Positions 1 through 5,784 are shown, counted from the first letter of the stretch. The stretch is DNA of 7,461 nt from an uncultured Clostridia bacterium (GCA_934277655.1 CAKQVC010000092.1:1-7461); one strand, 5' to 3'. Numbers and translations are program-made. The notes: generated by a model from the sequence alone, not told the origin.

Positions 1-857
1 GGTCCAAGGTACTTACGAGGGTCAAATTCAGCAGGGTTTTCTGCGATGAACTTGCGGACTTCTGCTGTCATAGCAAGGCGCAGATCCGTATCGATATTAA
101 CCTTGCAGATGCCGTATTTTGCAGCTTCGGTAATCATTGCTTCCGGTACTCCCTGTGCACCCGGAATGTTGCCGCCATACTGGTTGCATTTGTCAACGAA
201 TTCTTTCAGAACAGTGGATGCGCCATGAAGAACCAGAGGTGTATCCGGGATCAACTTGTGGATGGTTTTCAGCCTTTCGAAGTCCAGGTAAGGTTCGCCC
301 TTGAATTTGTAAGCACCGTGGCTTGTACCGATGGCGATAGCAAGGGAATCGACTCCTGTTCTTTCTACAAATTCAGCAGCTTCATCAGGATCAGTGAAAG
401 TTGCACTACGTGCGTCGACCTTAATATTGTCTTCTACACCGGCAAGTTTGCCAAGTTCTGCTTCAACGACAACTCCGTGAGCATGTGCATAGTCAACAAC
501 CTCTTTTGTAAGACGGATATTTTCTTCGAACGGATGCTTGGAACCGTCGATCATAACGGAGGTGAATCCGTCATCAACGCATTTTTTACAGATGTCAAAG
601 TCTTCGCCGTGGTCAAGATGTAAAGCGATGTCAAGGCCGGTATCGATGATCGCCGCTTCAACCAGTTTAGTCAGATAAGCGGGTTTCGCATATTTACGTG
701 CGCCTGCAGATACTTGCAGAATCAGAGGAGCTTGTTCCTCTTTCGCAGCTTCTACGATTCCCTGAATGATTTCCATATTATTTACGTTAAAAGCGCCGAC
801 TGCATAATCTGCGTTCAGAGCTTTTGCGAACATATCTTTTGTGGTTACTAATGCCAT
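1..857 (-). CDS. fba: Class II fructose-1,6-bisphosphate aldolase, 3' end beyond the window
   Basis: This is a zinc-dependent (class II) aldolase of glycolysis and gluconeogenesis. It cleaves fructose-1,6-bisphosphate to glyceraldehyde-3-phosphate and dihydroxyacetone phosphate in the cytoplasm. The translation from 857 gives 285 codons with no stop before the window edge. Family landmarks are all present: LDHGEDFD (residues 81-88, catalytic Asp82 and Zn-ligand His83), EAELGKLAGVED (133-143), GTSHGAYKFKGEP (177-189, Zn-ligand His180), LVLHGAS (208-214, Zn-ligand His211) and NIDTD (254-258, phosphate/substrate loop). The visible end DPRKYLG (279-285) normally lies about 20-25 residues before the C-terminus, so only a short tail is missing. 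The ATG at 857-855 has AGGAGG at 870-865, 7 nt upstream. Residue roles are by family analogy. The related tagatose-bisphosphate aldolases GatY/KbaY are the main alternative, but the overall match favours Fba. Confidence 0.96.
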   Translation of the reverse strand, partial: MALVTTKDMFAKALNADYAVGAFNVNNMEIIQGIVEAAKEEQAPLILQVSAGARKYAKPAYLTKLVEAAIIDTGLDIALHLDHGEDFDICKKCVDDGFTSVMIDGSKHPFEENIRLTKEVVDYAHAHGVVVEAELGKLAGVEDNIKVDARSATFTDPDEAAEFVERTGVDSLAIAIGTSHGAYKFKGEPYLDFERLKTIHKLIPDTPLVLHGASTVLKEFVDKCNQYGGNIPGAQGVPEAMITEAAKYGICKVNIDTDLRLAMTAEVRKFIAENPAEFDPRKYLG

Positions 858-936
858 TTGAGATCCTCCTGTGGTTTTGTGAGTAGTTTGATTTTTCTTG
901 TTTTGCGGGTAAATCCGCCTAATTGCATCTATTCTT

Positions 937-942
937 ATTATA
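937..942 (-). promoter_or_regulatory. Probable -10 box of the fba promoter
   Basis: On the minus strand this reads TATAAT, a perfect sigma-A -10 box. It would start transcription near 930 and give a leader of roughly 70 nt before the fba ATG at 857. No good -35 is seen: the hexamer at a 17-bp spacing (960-965) is TTTTTT on the minus strand. The promoter is therefore either weak, activator-assisted or mis-called. An inverted repeat (944-951 with 962-969) sits just upstream of the box. Confidence 0.5.
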
Positions 943-1000
943 CCCCCTTTTCAAACGGAAAAAAAGGGGAATTTATCGTGGATCCATCTGTTTTCAGAAA

Positions 1001-1411
1001 TTATTCCCGGTTATCGGTAATGCCCGAAGAAGAGCCTTTTAAAAGAGGGCTGAGCATATCCATGATACCGGAAAGATCAGGGAGAGCCTCCGTGTTCACA
1101 AGCTCAGACGGCTCAGGGAGTTTCGGTGGATTGACTGCCATTTGGCCCAGATGATCGACTTTATTCATGACGTGGACCATATGGTGAAAATCTCCAACCA
1201 GACGTGACGGCTCCGGAAATGAAAATCTCGAACGCTTGCTAGACGCCGCTCCACTGCGATAGGAAGCAGAGCCAGGGTCGTCAAAGGGGTAAGAAAAAGG
1301 AGGCTGGCTGCTGCGGAGGGAACCGGAAAGAAGCGGAACCGGTGAATCGTCTGCAGAGGCTGCCAGCAGCAAAAGAAAAAGTATCAGGATCCATTCATTG
1401 TTTCTGGACAT
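1001..1411 (-). CDS. Small membrane-anchored or secreted protein of unknown function
   Basis: The 136-residue product begins with a short polar stretch (MSRNNEW) and a hydrophobic segment at about residues 8-20. That segment could be a signal peptide or a single membrane anchor. The next 45 residues are rich in Ser, Pro and Gly with no recognisable fold. A better-ordered, His/Met-rich stretch follows (about 73-92, FHHMVHVMNKVDHLGQMA) and then an amphipathic C-terminal part (LPDLSGIMDMLSPLL). I do not recognise a family. The gene is supported by a GGAGG ribosome binding site at 1425-1421, 9 nt before the ATG, and by an orientation that continues towards fba. It diverges from the gene starting at 1580, and the two may share a regulatory region. 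A sporulation-type promoter motif lies upstream (1503-1530), so a forespore or mother-cell role is possible but unproven. Confidence 0.6.
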   Translation of the reverse strand: MSRNNEWILILFLLLLAASADDSPVPLLSGSLRSSQPPFSYPFDDPGSASYRSGAASSKRSRFSFPEPSRLVGDFHHMVHVMNKVDHLGQMAVNPPKLPEPSELVNTEALPDLSGIMDMLSPLLKGSSSGITDNRE

Positions 1412-1502
1412 CTATGTAAACCTCCGGAATCAGAAACTTCATAAGAACTGCAGGAAGCATATGATCTATGTAAAAAATACCGCCCTGCGGGTCCGTGTAA
1501 AA

Positions 1503-1530
1503 TATAGTATGAAACGAAAAGAGGATTGGT
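1503..1530 (-). promoter_or_regulatory. Possible sigma-K/sigma-E-like promoter for the gene at 1001-1411
   Basis: On the minus strand the bases 1511-1503 read CATACTATA. This fits the Bacillus sigma-K -10 consensus CATANNNTA. The dinucleotide AC (1530-1529) lies exactly 17 bases upstream, which is the sigma-K -35 core and spacing. The implied start is roughly 80-90 nt before the ATG at 1411. These consensus elements are short and degenerate, and the intergenic DNA is AT-rich, so chance is a real possibility. No good sigma-A promoter was found for this gene. Confidence 0.25.
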
Positions 1531-1579
1531 GCATAGAATGAAAGGACAGAATAGAAAAACAGCAGGAGGTTTTAAAAGG

Positions 1580-1849
1580 ATGACCATGGATATGAGTGAA
1601 AAAATGGCAAGAGAAATCGCACAGCAGCTGGGACTTGGCAGCTCAAAAAATGTCAGCAGACAGACTGTTCAGTCACTGGAAGGAAAAAGTGATGAGGAGC
1701 TGGTAAAGGAACTAGGCAGGCTCCAGGCACAGCTTGCAGCGAACAATATCGGACCGGAACAGCAGAAGGCTCTGGTAAAACAGTTGATGCCAATGATGAA
1801 CGGGAAGCAGAGAGCGAGACTGGAAAAGATCATCCGGATACTGGGCTGA
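1580..1849 (+). CDS. Small charged helical protein of unknown function
   Basis: The product is 89 residues from the ATG at 1580 and has no membrane segment. It looks largely alpha-helical and highly charged: a Ser/Thr-containing N-terminus, a central SDEELVKELGRLQAQL stretch that could form a coiled coil, and a basic C-terminus (KQRARLEKIIRILG). The start at 1580 is chosen because AGGAGG lies at 1564-1569, 10 nt upstream. An earlier in-frame ATG at 1538 (103 residues) has only GAGG at 1521-1524, 13 nt away, and the still longer TTG at 1526 has no usable site. I do not recognise the family. A strong intrinsic terminator follows about 30 nt after the stop, so the gene is likely monocistronic. 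It diverges from the gene at 1001-1411. Confidence 0.7.
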   Translation: MTMDMSEKMAREIAQQLGLGSSKNVSRQTVQSLEGKSDEELVKELGRLQAQLAANNIGPEQQKALVKQLMPMMNGKQRARLEKIIRILG

Positions 1850-1880
1850 AAATCCGTCATAACGCCATAAGCAGAAAACA

Positions 1881-1920
1881 AAAAACTACCCTGTGGAAAA
1901 GAATCCATGGGGTAGTTTTT
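1881..1920 (+). terminator. Intrinsic terminator after the gene at 1580-1849
   Basis: Bases 1881-1897 pair with 1904-1920 in a 17-bp stem (two G-T pairs) around a 6-nt loop (1898-1903). The arms begin with five A and end with five T, so the structure carries a U-tract in either direction. It lies about 30 nt after the TGA at 1847-1849. It could also stop transcripts arriving from the convergent gene at 2067-2591. Confidence 0.88.
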
Positions 1921-1931
1921 GACATAAGCAA

Positions 1932-1987
1932 AGGGGCTGACTGCATTAATAGTAATTTCACGTTAATGCATTCAGCCCCTGATTTTT
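1932..1987. terminator. Second long hairpin between convergent genes, probable terminator
   Basis: Bases 1932-1949 pair with 1963-1980 over 17 of 18 positions, with one mismatch (1941/1971) and a 13-nt loop. The plus-strand arm is followed by GATTTTTG, a moderate U-tract. On the minus strand the arm is followed by TTTGCTTATG, which is weaker. Flanking TGACA (1920-1924) and TGTCA (1987-1991) can extend the pairing. It is placed to end the minus-strand gene at 2067-2591 and to back up the terminator at 1881-1920. Confidence 0.65.
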
Positions 1988-2005
1988 GTCATGTGTAATT
2001 TTGCT

Positions 2006-2043
2006 AATCAAGTGTCAGTTGAGAATCTGACCTTCTGTTGATT
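2006..2043. repeat. Two-part inverted repeat downstream of the gene at 2067-2591
   Basis: AATCAA (2006-2011) pairs with TTGATT (2038-2043), and inside it GTCAG (2014-2018) pairs with CTGAC (2027-2031). An asymmetric internal loop separates the two stems. There is no T-run on either side, so it is not an intrinsic terminator by itself. It would form in the 3' untranslated RNA of the minus-strand gene. Its role is unknown. Confidence 0.4.
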
Positions 2044-2066
2044 CAGTGTTCCGGCTTAGCGGTTCA

Positions 2067-2591
2067 TTAACTCCAGTTCATCTGTTTTGCGATCTGAGCT
2101 TTCGTAGAACCGGCTTTAAATGTAATCTCGCCGCCTTTAACCTTTTCATCGTCCAGCCCAGCCGCTGTGCAGAGGGAATCATACTCTGCATAATCTTCGA
2201 ACAGGCCTTTATCGACCAGGCACTGGATTGCAGCTGATGCAGTATTTCCTTCCACAGTCACGGTTACATCCTGGGCAAGTGTTCCGTTTGCATTCCAGAG
2301 CGAAGCTGCCGCAGGCTGCTGTGAATTATTATCTGTATTGGATGAAGTGTTTGAATCATCTTTTGCGTCAGATTCATCTGCCTTAGTATTTTTATCGGTC
2401 TTATCGGCATCCGATTTCGATGTGTCGGTATTCTTTGGTTCTTCTGTGGTCGTTCCGCTTGAGACCAGCGTTTTCGGGTAGTTGAGAATGATCTCCATAC
2501 GCCATGCGATGATAGCAGCGGCAACAACTAAGATCAGAACAGCGATAAGTATATCGTTTTTATCATATATAAAGTCTTTTAATTTTTTCAT
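2067..2591 (-). CDS. Membrane-anchored protein with YceG/MltG-like (LysM-like) C-terminal segment
   Basis: The product has 174 residues. A short basic N-terminus (MKKLKDFIYDK) precedes one membrane helix (about residues 13-30). A long, low-complexity linker rich in Asp, Ser, Thr, Lys and Asn follows (about 46-95). The C-terminal segment runs from about 108 to 174: it begins VTVEGNTASAAIQCLVDKGL and ends EITFKAGSTKAQIAKQM. This resembles the small LysM-like subdomain at the start of YceG/MltG endolytic transglycosylases (the 'I-P-G-x-s..I...L...G.i' and 'l..G.y....gms...I' patterns). The catalytic lytic domain is absent, so peptidoglycan binding or a regulatory role is more likely than cutting. 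That role is inference. The ATG at 2591 is preferred because GGAGG (2607-2603) lies 11 nt upstream. The in-frame ATG at 2609 overlaps that site and has none of its own. Confidence 0.75.
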   Translation of the reverse strand: MKKLKDFIYDKNDILIAVLILVVAAAIIAWRMEIILNYPKTLVSSGTTTEEPKNTDTSKSDADKTDKNTKADESDAKDDSNTSSNTDNNSQQPAAASLWNANGTLAQDVTVTVEGNTASAAIQCLVDKGLFEDYAEYDSLCTAAGLDDEKVKGGEITFKAGSTKAQIAKQMNWS

Positions 2592-2633
2592 TTTAATCTC
2601 GTCCTCCATGTAAGTACTGAAACATACATATAT

Positions 2634-2662
2634 ATTTTAGCAGATTTAGACTTTTTTCTCAA
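2634..2662 (-). promoter_or_regulatory. Sigma-A promoter for the gene at 2067-2591
   Basis: On the minus strand TTGAGA (2662-2657) and TAAAAT (2639-2634) are separated by exactly 17 bp. This is a good vegetative promoter. Transcription would start near 2627 and give a leader of about 36 nt. It lies back to back with the promoter of the rluA-type gene and overlaps its -35 region. Confidence 0.7.
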
Positions 2663-2674
2663 GGTGTTTTAGTG

Positions 2675-2680
2675 TATAAT
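2675..2680 (+). promoter_or_regulatory. -10 box placed for a leaderless transcript of the pseudouridine synthase gene
   Basis: A perfect TATAAT ends 7 nt before the ATG at 2687, so the expected transcription start coincides with the A of the start codon. The -35 position (about 2652-2657) is TTTTTT, a weak match. No Shine-Dalgarno is present between the box and the ATG. The nearest similar sequence, AAGGTG at 2661-2666, is about 20 nt upstream of the ATG and would not be in the transcript. Confidence 0.5.
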
Positions 2681-2686
2681 ATCGGT

Positions 2687-3724
2687 ATGATAAATTTAAC
2701 GATTACAGAAAATCAAGGAAATCAACGGTTAGACCGTTTTTTAAAAAAATATTTTGATGGGGCTCCTTTAAGCCGGATTTATAAAATGATCCGAAAAGAC
2801 ATTAAGGTCAATGGCAGGCGGGGAAAAGAAGACACTTTACTCCTGCCGGGCGATCAGTTGACGTTGTACATAACGGAATCAGAAGCTGCTTCCATGCAGA
2901 AACCGAAAAAGATTATCCGGGTAAAGCGTCAGTTTAAAATCGCATACGAAGATGAAAATATTATCGTCGTTGAAAAGCCTTTCGGGTTATTGACTCATGG
3001 CGATAGAACTGAAAAAAAGAATCATCTTGCCAATCAGGTCATTGACTATCTGATTGAAACGGGAGCATATCAGCCTCGCCTGGATAAAACTTTTTCCCCG
3101 GCACCTGCGAACCGGCTGGATCGCAATACGACCGGGCTTGTTGTATTTGGCAAGAATGCAGCAGCACTTCAGGAACTGAACCGGATGATCCGTCAAAAGG
3201 ATGCAGTCAGGAAACTGTACATGACCATTGTTTCCGGCAACTTGAAAGAAAAAGTAACCCTGCATGCAGCAATGACCAAAGACGAGAAAAAGAACCTGGT
3301 GCATGTGTTTTGCGGGGAAAACGGAGAAAACGATAAAAACGTGCCGGAAGGGAGCAAGGAAATGGAAACGATTGCAAGCCCTGTAAGACATGCGGATTAC
3401 TGCGGGACGGATTATACGCTGACGGAAGTGGAGATAGTGACGGGCAGGACCCATCAGATCCGTGCACATCTTGCAGCGGCAGGATGTCCGGTTATCGGTG
3501 ATGTGAAATATGGCAGCCGGAAGGTTAATCAGATGGCGGCACAGAAATTCGGACTGCATACACAGCTTCTTCATGCGTATAAACTGATTTTTGAGAAGTG
3601 CGGCGAAGAGGGACCATTGGCTTATCTTCAGGGAAAAGTTGTGACGGCACAGCTTCCGGACGAATTTAAAAGAATAGAAGAAACGATTTTTGGAAATAAT
3701 GAAAAAGGTGGTAAGAGATCATGA
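2687..3724 (+). CDS. RluA-family RNA pseudouridine synthase
   Basis: Enzymes of this family isomerise specific uridines to pseudouridine, in 23S rRNA for RluC/RluD and in tRNA and rRNA for RluA. The 345-residue product has an N-terminal S4-like RNA-binding segment (about residues 13-60, with LDRFLKKY and IRKDIKVNG). The catalytic domain follows (about 84-325): YEDENIIVVEKPFG (87-100), NRLDRNTTG (142-150, catalytic Asp145), RKLYMTIVSG (175-184, conserved Tyr178) and TGRTHQIRAHLAAAGCPVIGD (252-272). Length and domain order fit RluC/RluD-type members, but the exact target cannot be read from sequence. The ATG at 2687 is chosen over an in-frame GTG at 2672 because the S4 domain starts there and the GTG overlaps the -10 box. 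The TGA (3722-3724) overlaps the lepB ATG in an ATGA junction, indicating translational coupling and one operon. Confidence 0.92.
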   Translation: MINLTITENQGNQRLDRFLKKYFDGAPLSRIYKMIRKDIKVNGRRGKEDTLLLPGDQLTLYITESEAASMQKPKKIIRVKRQFKIAYEDENIIVVEKPFGLLTHGDRTEKKNHLANQVIDYLIETGAYQPRLDKTFSPAPANRLDRNTTGLVVFGKNAAALQELNRMIRQKDAVRKLYMTIVSGNLKEKVTLHAAMTKDEKKNLVHVFCGENGENDKNVPEGSKEMETIASPVRHADYCGTDYTLTEVEIVTGRTHQIRAHLAAAGCPVIGDVKYGSRKVNQMAAQKFGLHTQLLHAYKLIFEKCGEEGPLAYLQGKVVTAQLPDEFKRIEETIFGNNEKGGKRS

Positions 3725-4242
3725 AAAATGTGATGGAATGGGTAAAAGATATTTTGATAGCAGTTGTCATTGCAGCAGTTATTCTTACGTTTATCAAGCC
3801 GATCATCGTGCAGCAGCAGTCTATGGAGCCGAACTTCCATGCCGGCGATTATCTGATTTCAAGCAGGCAGTCCTATAAGCTTTTCGGTGAGCCGCAGCGG
3901 GGTGATGTGATTGTGTTTAAATCAGAACTTCTGGATGATAATGGAAATGAAAAGAATCTGATCAAGAGGATCATCGGTCTGCCGGGGGATGTTATTGAGA
4001 TCACGGATGGATATGTTTACGTCAACGGAGAAAAAATCCAGGAGGACTACCTGCCGGGACAGGGCATTTCAGGGGAAATGGATGCAATAACCGTTCCGGA
4101 AAATCAGTTGTTTGTCATGGGCGATAACCGGGAAGTCAGCGAAGACAGCCGCTCGCCGCGCGTGGGAACCATTGATGAAAGCACGATCGTAGGAAAGGTT
4201 GTCCTGCGTGTTTATCCGTTCAATAACATGAAGACATTCTAA
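3721..4242 (+). CDS. lepB: Signal peptidase I (type S26)
   Basis: This membrane serine protease removes signal peptides from secreted proteins on the outer face of the cytoplasmic membrane. The 173-residue product has a single N-terminal membrane helix (about residues 10-30) and the short Gram-positive architecture. All catalytic boxes are intact: QQSMEPN (nucleophile Ser34), LIKRIIGLPGD (general base Lys82) and GDNREVSEDSR (134-144). The ATG overlaps the stop of the upstream pseudouridine synthase gene. AAGGTGG at 3705-3711 lies 9 nt upstream and serves as the ribosome binding site. It is followed 29 nt later by a degenerate paralogue. The pairing of a tRNA/rRNA modifying enzyme with secretion and trans-translation genes looks like a housekeeping operon. 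Confidence 0.95.
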   Translation: MKNVMEWVKDILIAVVIAAVILTFIKPIIVQQQSMEPNFHAGDYLISSRQSYKLFGEPQRGDVIVFKSELLDDNGNEKNLIKRIIGLPGDVIEITDGYVYVNGEKIQEDYLPGQGISGEMDAITVPENQLFVMGDNREVSEDSRSPRVGTIDESTIVGKVVLRVYPFNNMKTF

Positions 4243-4271
4243 ACGGAGCAATATCATCGGATGCAGGGGCG

Positions 4272-4691
4272 ATGCGCCTTTGCAGCAGATGGGAAAAGTG
4301 TGTGGTAAAAGAAAAAATGGGAAAGAAAATCTGCAGAGTCATGGGATGGGTTTTGGCGGCGCTGATGGGAGTTGCAAGTGCGGCTGCTTTGTTTGCGTCT
4401 TTCAGCTGGATTTCAGTGGAGGACAGTGCGATGCTTCCAACGCTTCAGCCGGGACAGCATGTATTGATCCGCAAAATCTGTCTGCAGGACATTTCGAAGG
4501 GTGATCTGGTGTTCTGTAAGCAGGAGTTTTTTGAGGCAGGCACTGCAGAATACAGAATCCGCAGGGTTTACCGCATCACAGAGCAGGAAGTTGAGCTAGG
4601 GTGCGATCAGAAGCTTGTAAGAAAGCCGGAATCAGAAGAGACTTTGAAAAGAGATGCGATTATCGGAAAGGTGATTGGAAATTATGGCTAA
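4272..4691 (+). CDS. Signal-peptidase-like protein lacking the catalytic dyad
   Basis: The 139-residue product has one membrane helix (about residues 25-44) followed by a short S26-like fold. The substrate-box equivalent reads [16 protein letters not shown] (51-66), matching SMxPTL of true enzymes but with Ala53 in place of the nucleophilic Ser; a Ser sits one residue earlier. The box that carries the general base reads YRIRRVYRI (94-102), with Arg97 where active enzymes have Lys. The GDN...SxDSR box is not recognisable, although the terminal AIIGKVIG is kept. This suggests a non-catalytic homologue that may still bind signal peptides or partner with LepB; that is inference. The start is uncertain: the ATG at 4272 has a weak AGG 4 nt upstream, GTG at 4302 and ATG at 4317 are in-frame alternatives, and 4317 gives a more typical N-terminus. 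The stop overlaps smpB by 8 nt, consistent with a translated gene. Confidence 0.8.
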   Translation: MRLCSRWEKCVVKEKMGKKICRVMGWVLAALMGVASAAALFASFSWISVEDSAMLPTLQPGQHVLIRKICLQDISKGDLVFCKQEFFEAGTAEYRIRRVYRITEQEVELGCDQKLVRKPESEETLKRDAIIGKVIGNYG

Positions 4692-5145
4692 AAAAGAAAG
4701 AAAGCTGGTAGCAAATAATAAGAAAGCCTACCACGATTATTTTATAGAAGAAACGTATGAGGCAGGGATCGTACTCACAGGTACAGAAATTAAGTCAGTG
4801 CGTCAGGGCAAGGTCAGCATTAAGGAAAGCTATGCAAAGATTGAAAACGAGGAAATGATGCTATACGGAATGAATATCAGTCCGTATGAACAGGGAAATC
4901 GTTTTAATGTAGATCCGCTCCGCACGCGCAAGCTGTTGCTTCATAAGCAGGAGATCCGTAAGCTGATCGGTTATACCACACTGAAGGGGCTGACTATCGT
5001 GCCTTTAAAAATGTACATAAATGAAGAGGGACGTGCGAAAGTAGAAATCGGTGTCGCAAGAGGTAAGAAAAATTATGACAAGCGTGAAGACATCGCCAGA
5101 CGAGATGCACAGCGGGATATCGACCGCCGAATGAAAAATCATTAA
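4684..5145 (+). CDS. smpB: SsrA-binding protein SmpB
   Basis: SmpB binds the tRNA-like domain of tmRNA and brings it to ribosomes stalled on broken mRNA, starting trans-translation. The 153-residue product has the usual family length. Family landmarks are visible: [21 protein letters not shown] (11-31), [20 protein letters not shown] (34-53), [15 protein letters not shown] (77-91) and the basic, flexible tail from [12 protein letters not shown] (125-136) onward, which enters the mRNA channel. The ATG at 4684 has AAAGGTGAT (4666-4674 region) about 9 nt upstream, so it is preferred to the in-frame TTG at 4675. It overlaps the previous gene by 8 nt, so it is the last gene of the operon. Its RNA partner ssrA begins 126 nt after the stop. 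Confidence 0.97.
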   Translation: MAKKERKLVANNKKAYHDYFIEETYEAGIVLTGTEIKSVRQGKVSIKESYAKIENEEMMLYGMNISPYEQGNRFNVDPLRTRKLLLHKQEIRKLIGYTTLKGLTIVPLKMYINEEGRAKVEIGVARGKKNYDKREDIARRDAQRDIDRRMKNH

Positions 5146-5195
5146 GCTGCGTGTAACCTTTTTCAGGTCTGGATTGAGTTATAAGTGAAAAGTTA

Positions 5196-5224
5196 TTGAC
5201 AACTTAGTGGATTTAGAATAGACT
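5196..5224 (+). promoter_or_regulatory. Probable ssrA promoter
   Basis: A perfect -35 TTGACA (5196-5201) and a -10-like TAGACT (5219-5224) are 17 bp apart. The start would be near 5231, leaving a leader of about 40 nt removed by RNase P to form the mature 5' end at 5272. No terminator is seen between smpB and this site, so read-through from the operon could also feed ssrA. Confidence 0.6.
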
Positions 5225-5271
5225 GAATTAAGAGTAAACGGCACACGAGCATCTGTGACGAAGCTGAACAT

Positions 5272-5643
5272 GGGGGTGTAAAGGTTTCGACGGGGGTGTA
5301 GAAGCCGGATAAGCGAGCGGTAGTTGGCTCAGACTACCTAAAAAAGGGCCCGTTAAATATAAACGCTAAAAATAACAACAATTTCGCATTAGCAGCTTAG
5401 TCTGCAGCGCCTAGGAGCGCACGCGCGTCGGTCATGGTTTACCCGTAGGTCATGATACCGGCGTCGAATATACGGGAAAACCTGCTGAGAGTTCTCGGTA
5501 TCAGCAGGGAGCAACGAGATAGCGGAAGAGAAAGCCTGTTAATGGGCGGTTGCCGAAGCGAAATTTTAAATCATTAACTGCGCTCGGAGAAAATCCTGTG
5601 GAAATGCTTTCGGACGCGAGTTCGACTCTCGCCATCTCCACCA
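5272..5643 (+). ncRNA. ssrA: Transfer-messenger RNA (tmRNA, 10Sa RNA)
   Basis: tmRNA rescues stalled ribosomes by acting first as a tRNA-Ala and then as an mRNA for a degradation tag. The one-piece form is seen here. The 5' strand of the acceptor (5272-5278, GGGGGTG) pairs with 5633-5639 (CATCTCC), followed by a discriminator A and an encoded CCA (5641-5643). The T arm is GCGAG-TTCGACT-CTCGC (5616-5632). The 5' region contains the conserved GGTTTCGACGGGGGT. The tag frame starts with the resume codon GCT at 5365 and ends at TAG (5398-5400), encoding AKNNNNFALAA. The 372-nt size is normal. An own promoter and terminator flank it, and its protein partner smpB lies directly upstream. Confidence 0.97.
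5365..5400 (+). other. tmRNA tag-encoding reading frame
   Basis: Eleven codons plus TAG encode AKNNNNFALAA, which is appended after the tRNA-borne Ala. The terminal ALAA is the signal recognised by ClpXP-type proteases. Four Asn in a row use alternating AAT and AAC codons. The reading frame lies in the usual place inside ssrA. Confidence 0.92.
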
Positions 5644-5649
5644 CAACCC

Positions 5650-5680
5650 GGCCTTGGCTTATAATAGCCAGGGCTCTTTT
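5650..5680 (+). terminator. Intrinsic terminator of ssrA
   Basis: Bases 5650-5659 pair with 5666-5675 (10 bp, with two G-T pairs) around a 6-nt loop. CTTTTATT follows. It begins 7 nt after the CCA end of ssrA, the expected place for its terminator. Confidence 0.85.
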
Positions 5681-5755
5681 ATTGCAAGGAATTCGGGCTC
5701 CTTTGAATCAGGCAAGGGTGAGTAGAGTTGACAGGTTTATGCCGAAAGGTTTGCG

Positions 5756-5784
5756 TTGTCGGGATGGCGGATGGGAATTATAAT
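5756..5784 (+). promoter_or_regulatory. Sigma-A-like promoter upstream of fic
   Basis: TTGTCG (5756-5761) and a perfect TATAAT (5779-5784) are 17 bp apart. The start would be near 5791, giving the fic mRNA a leader of about 144 nt. If so, the promoter lies inside the small reading frame 5764-5892, which argues that the frame is either not translated from its first ATG or is a relic. No other gene downstream fits this promoter. Confidence 0.45.

Noticed and set aside
225..623. Plus-strand open frame of 132 codons
   Set aside because: It lies antisense to fba, has no ribosome binding site, and its composition is that of a shadow of the well-conserved aldolase.
944..969. CCCCTTTT/AAAAGGGG inverted repeat as a terminator of the 1001-1411 gene
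   Set aside because: On the minus strand the hairpin is followed by GTATAAT, not a T-run, and it overlaps the likely fba promoter. It might be an operator but this is not supported further.
1384..1587. Minus-strand open frame of 67 codons
   Set aside because: It overlaps the start of the 1001-1411 gene and the 5' region of the 1580 gene, with no ribosome binding site; Cys/Phe-rich nonsense-like composition.
2987..3574. Long minus-strand open frame of 195 codons
   Set aside because: It is antisense to the catalytic domain of the pseudouridine synthase gene and its His/Cys/Phe-rich composition is typical of a shadow frame.
5620..5643. Search for a second copy of the ssrA 3' end as an attachment site
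   Set aside because: No second copy of the GCCATCTCCACCA end was found between 5644 and 7461; only a short chance CTCCAC at about 7333-7338.
5728..5733. TTGACA after ssrA as a promoter -35
   Set aside because: No acceptable -10 is found at 16-18 bp; the better pair in this region is TTGTCG/TATAAT at 5756-5784.
5550..5783. Plus-strand open frame of 77 codons
   Set aside because: It starts within the tRNA-like part of ssrA and crosses its terminator, so it cannot be a normal gene.
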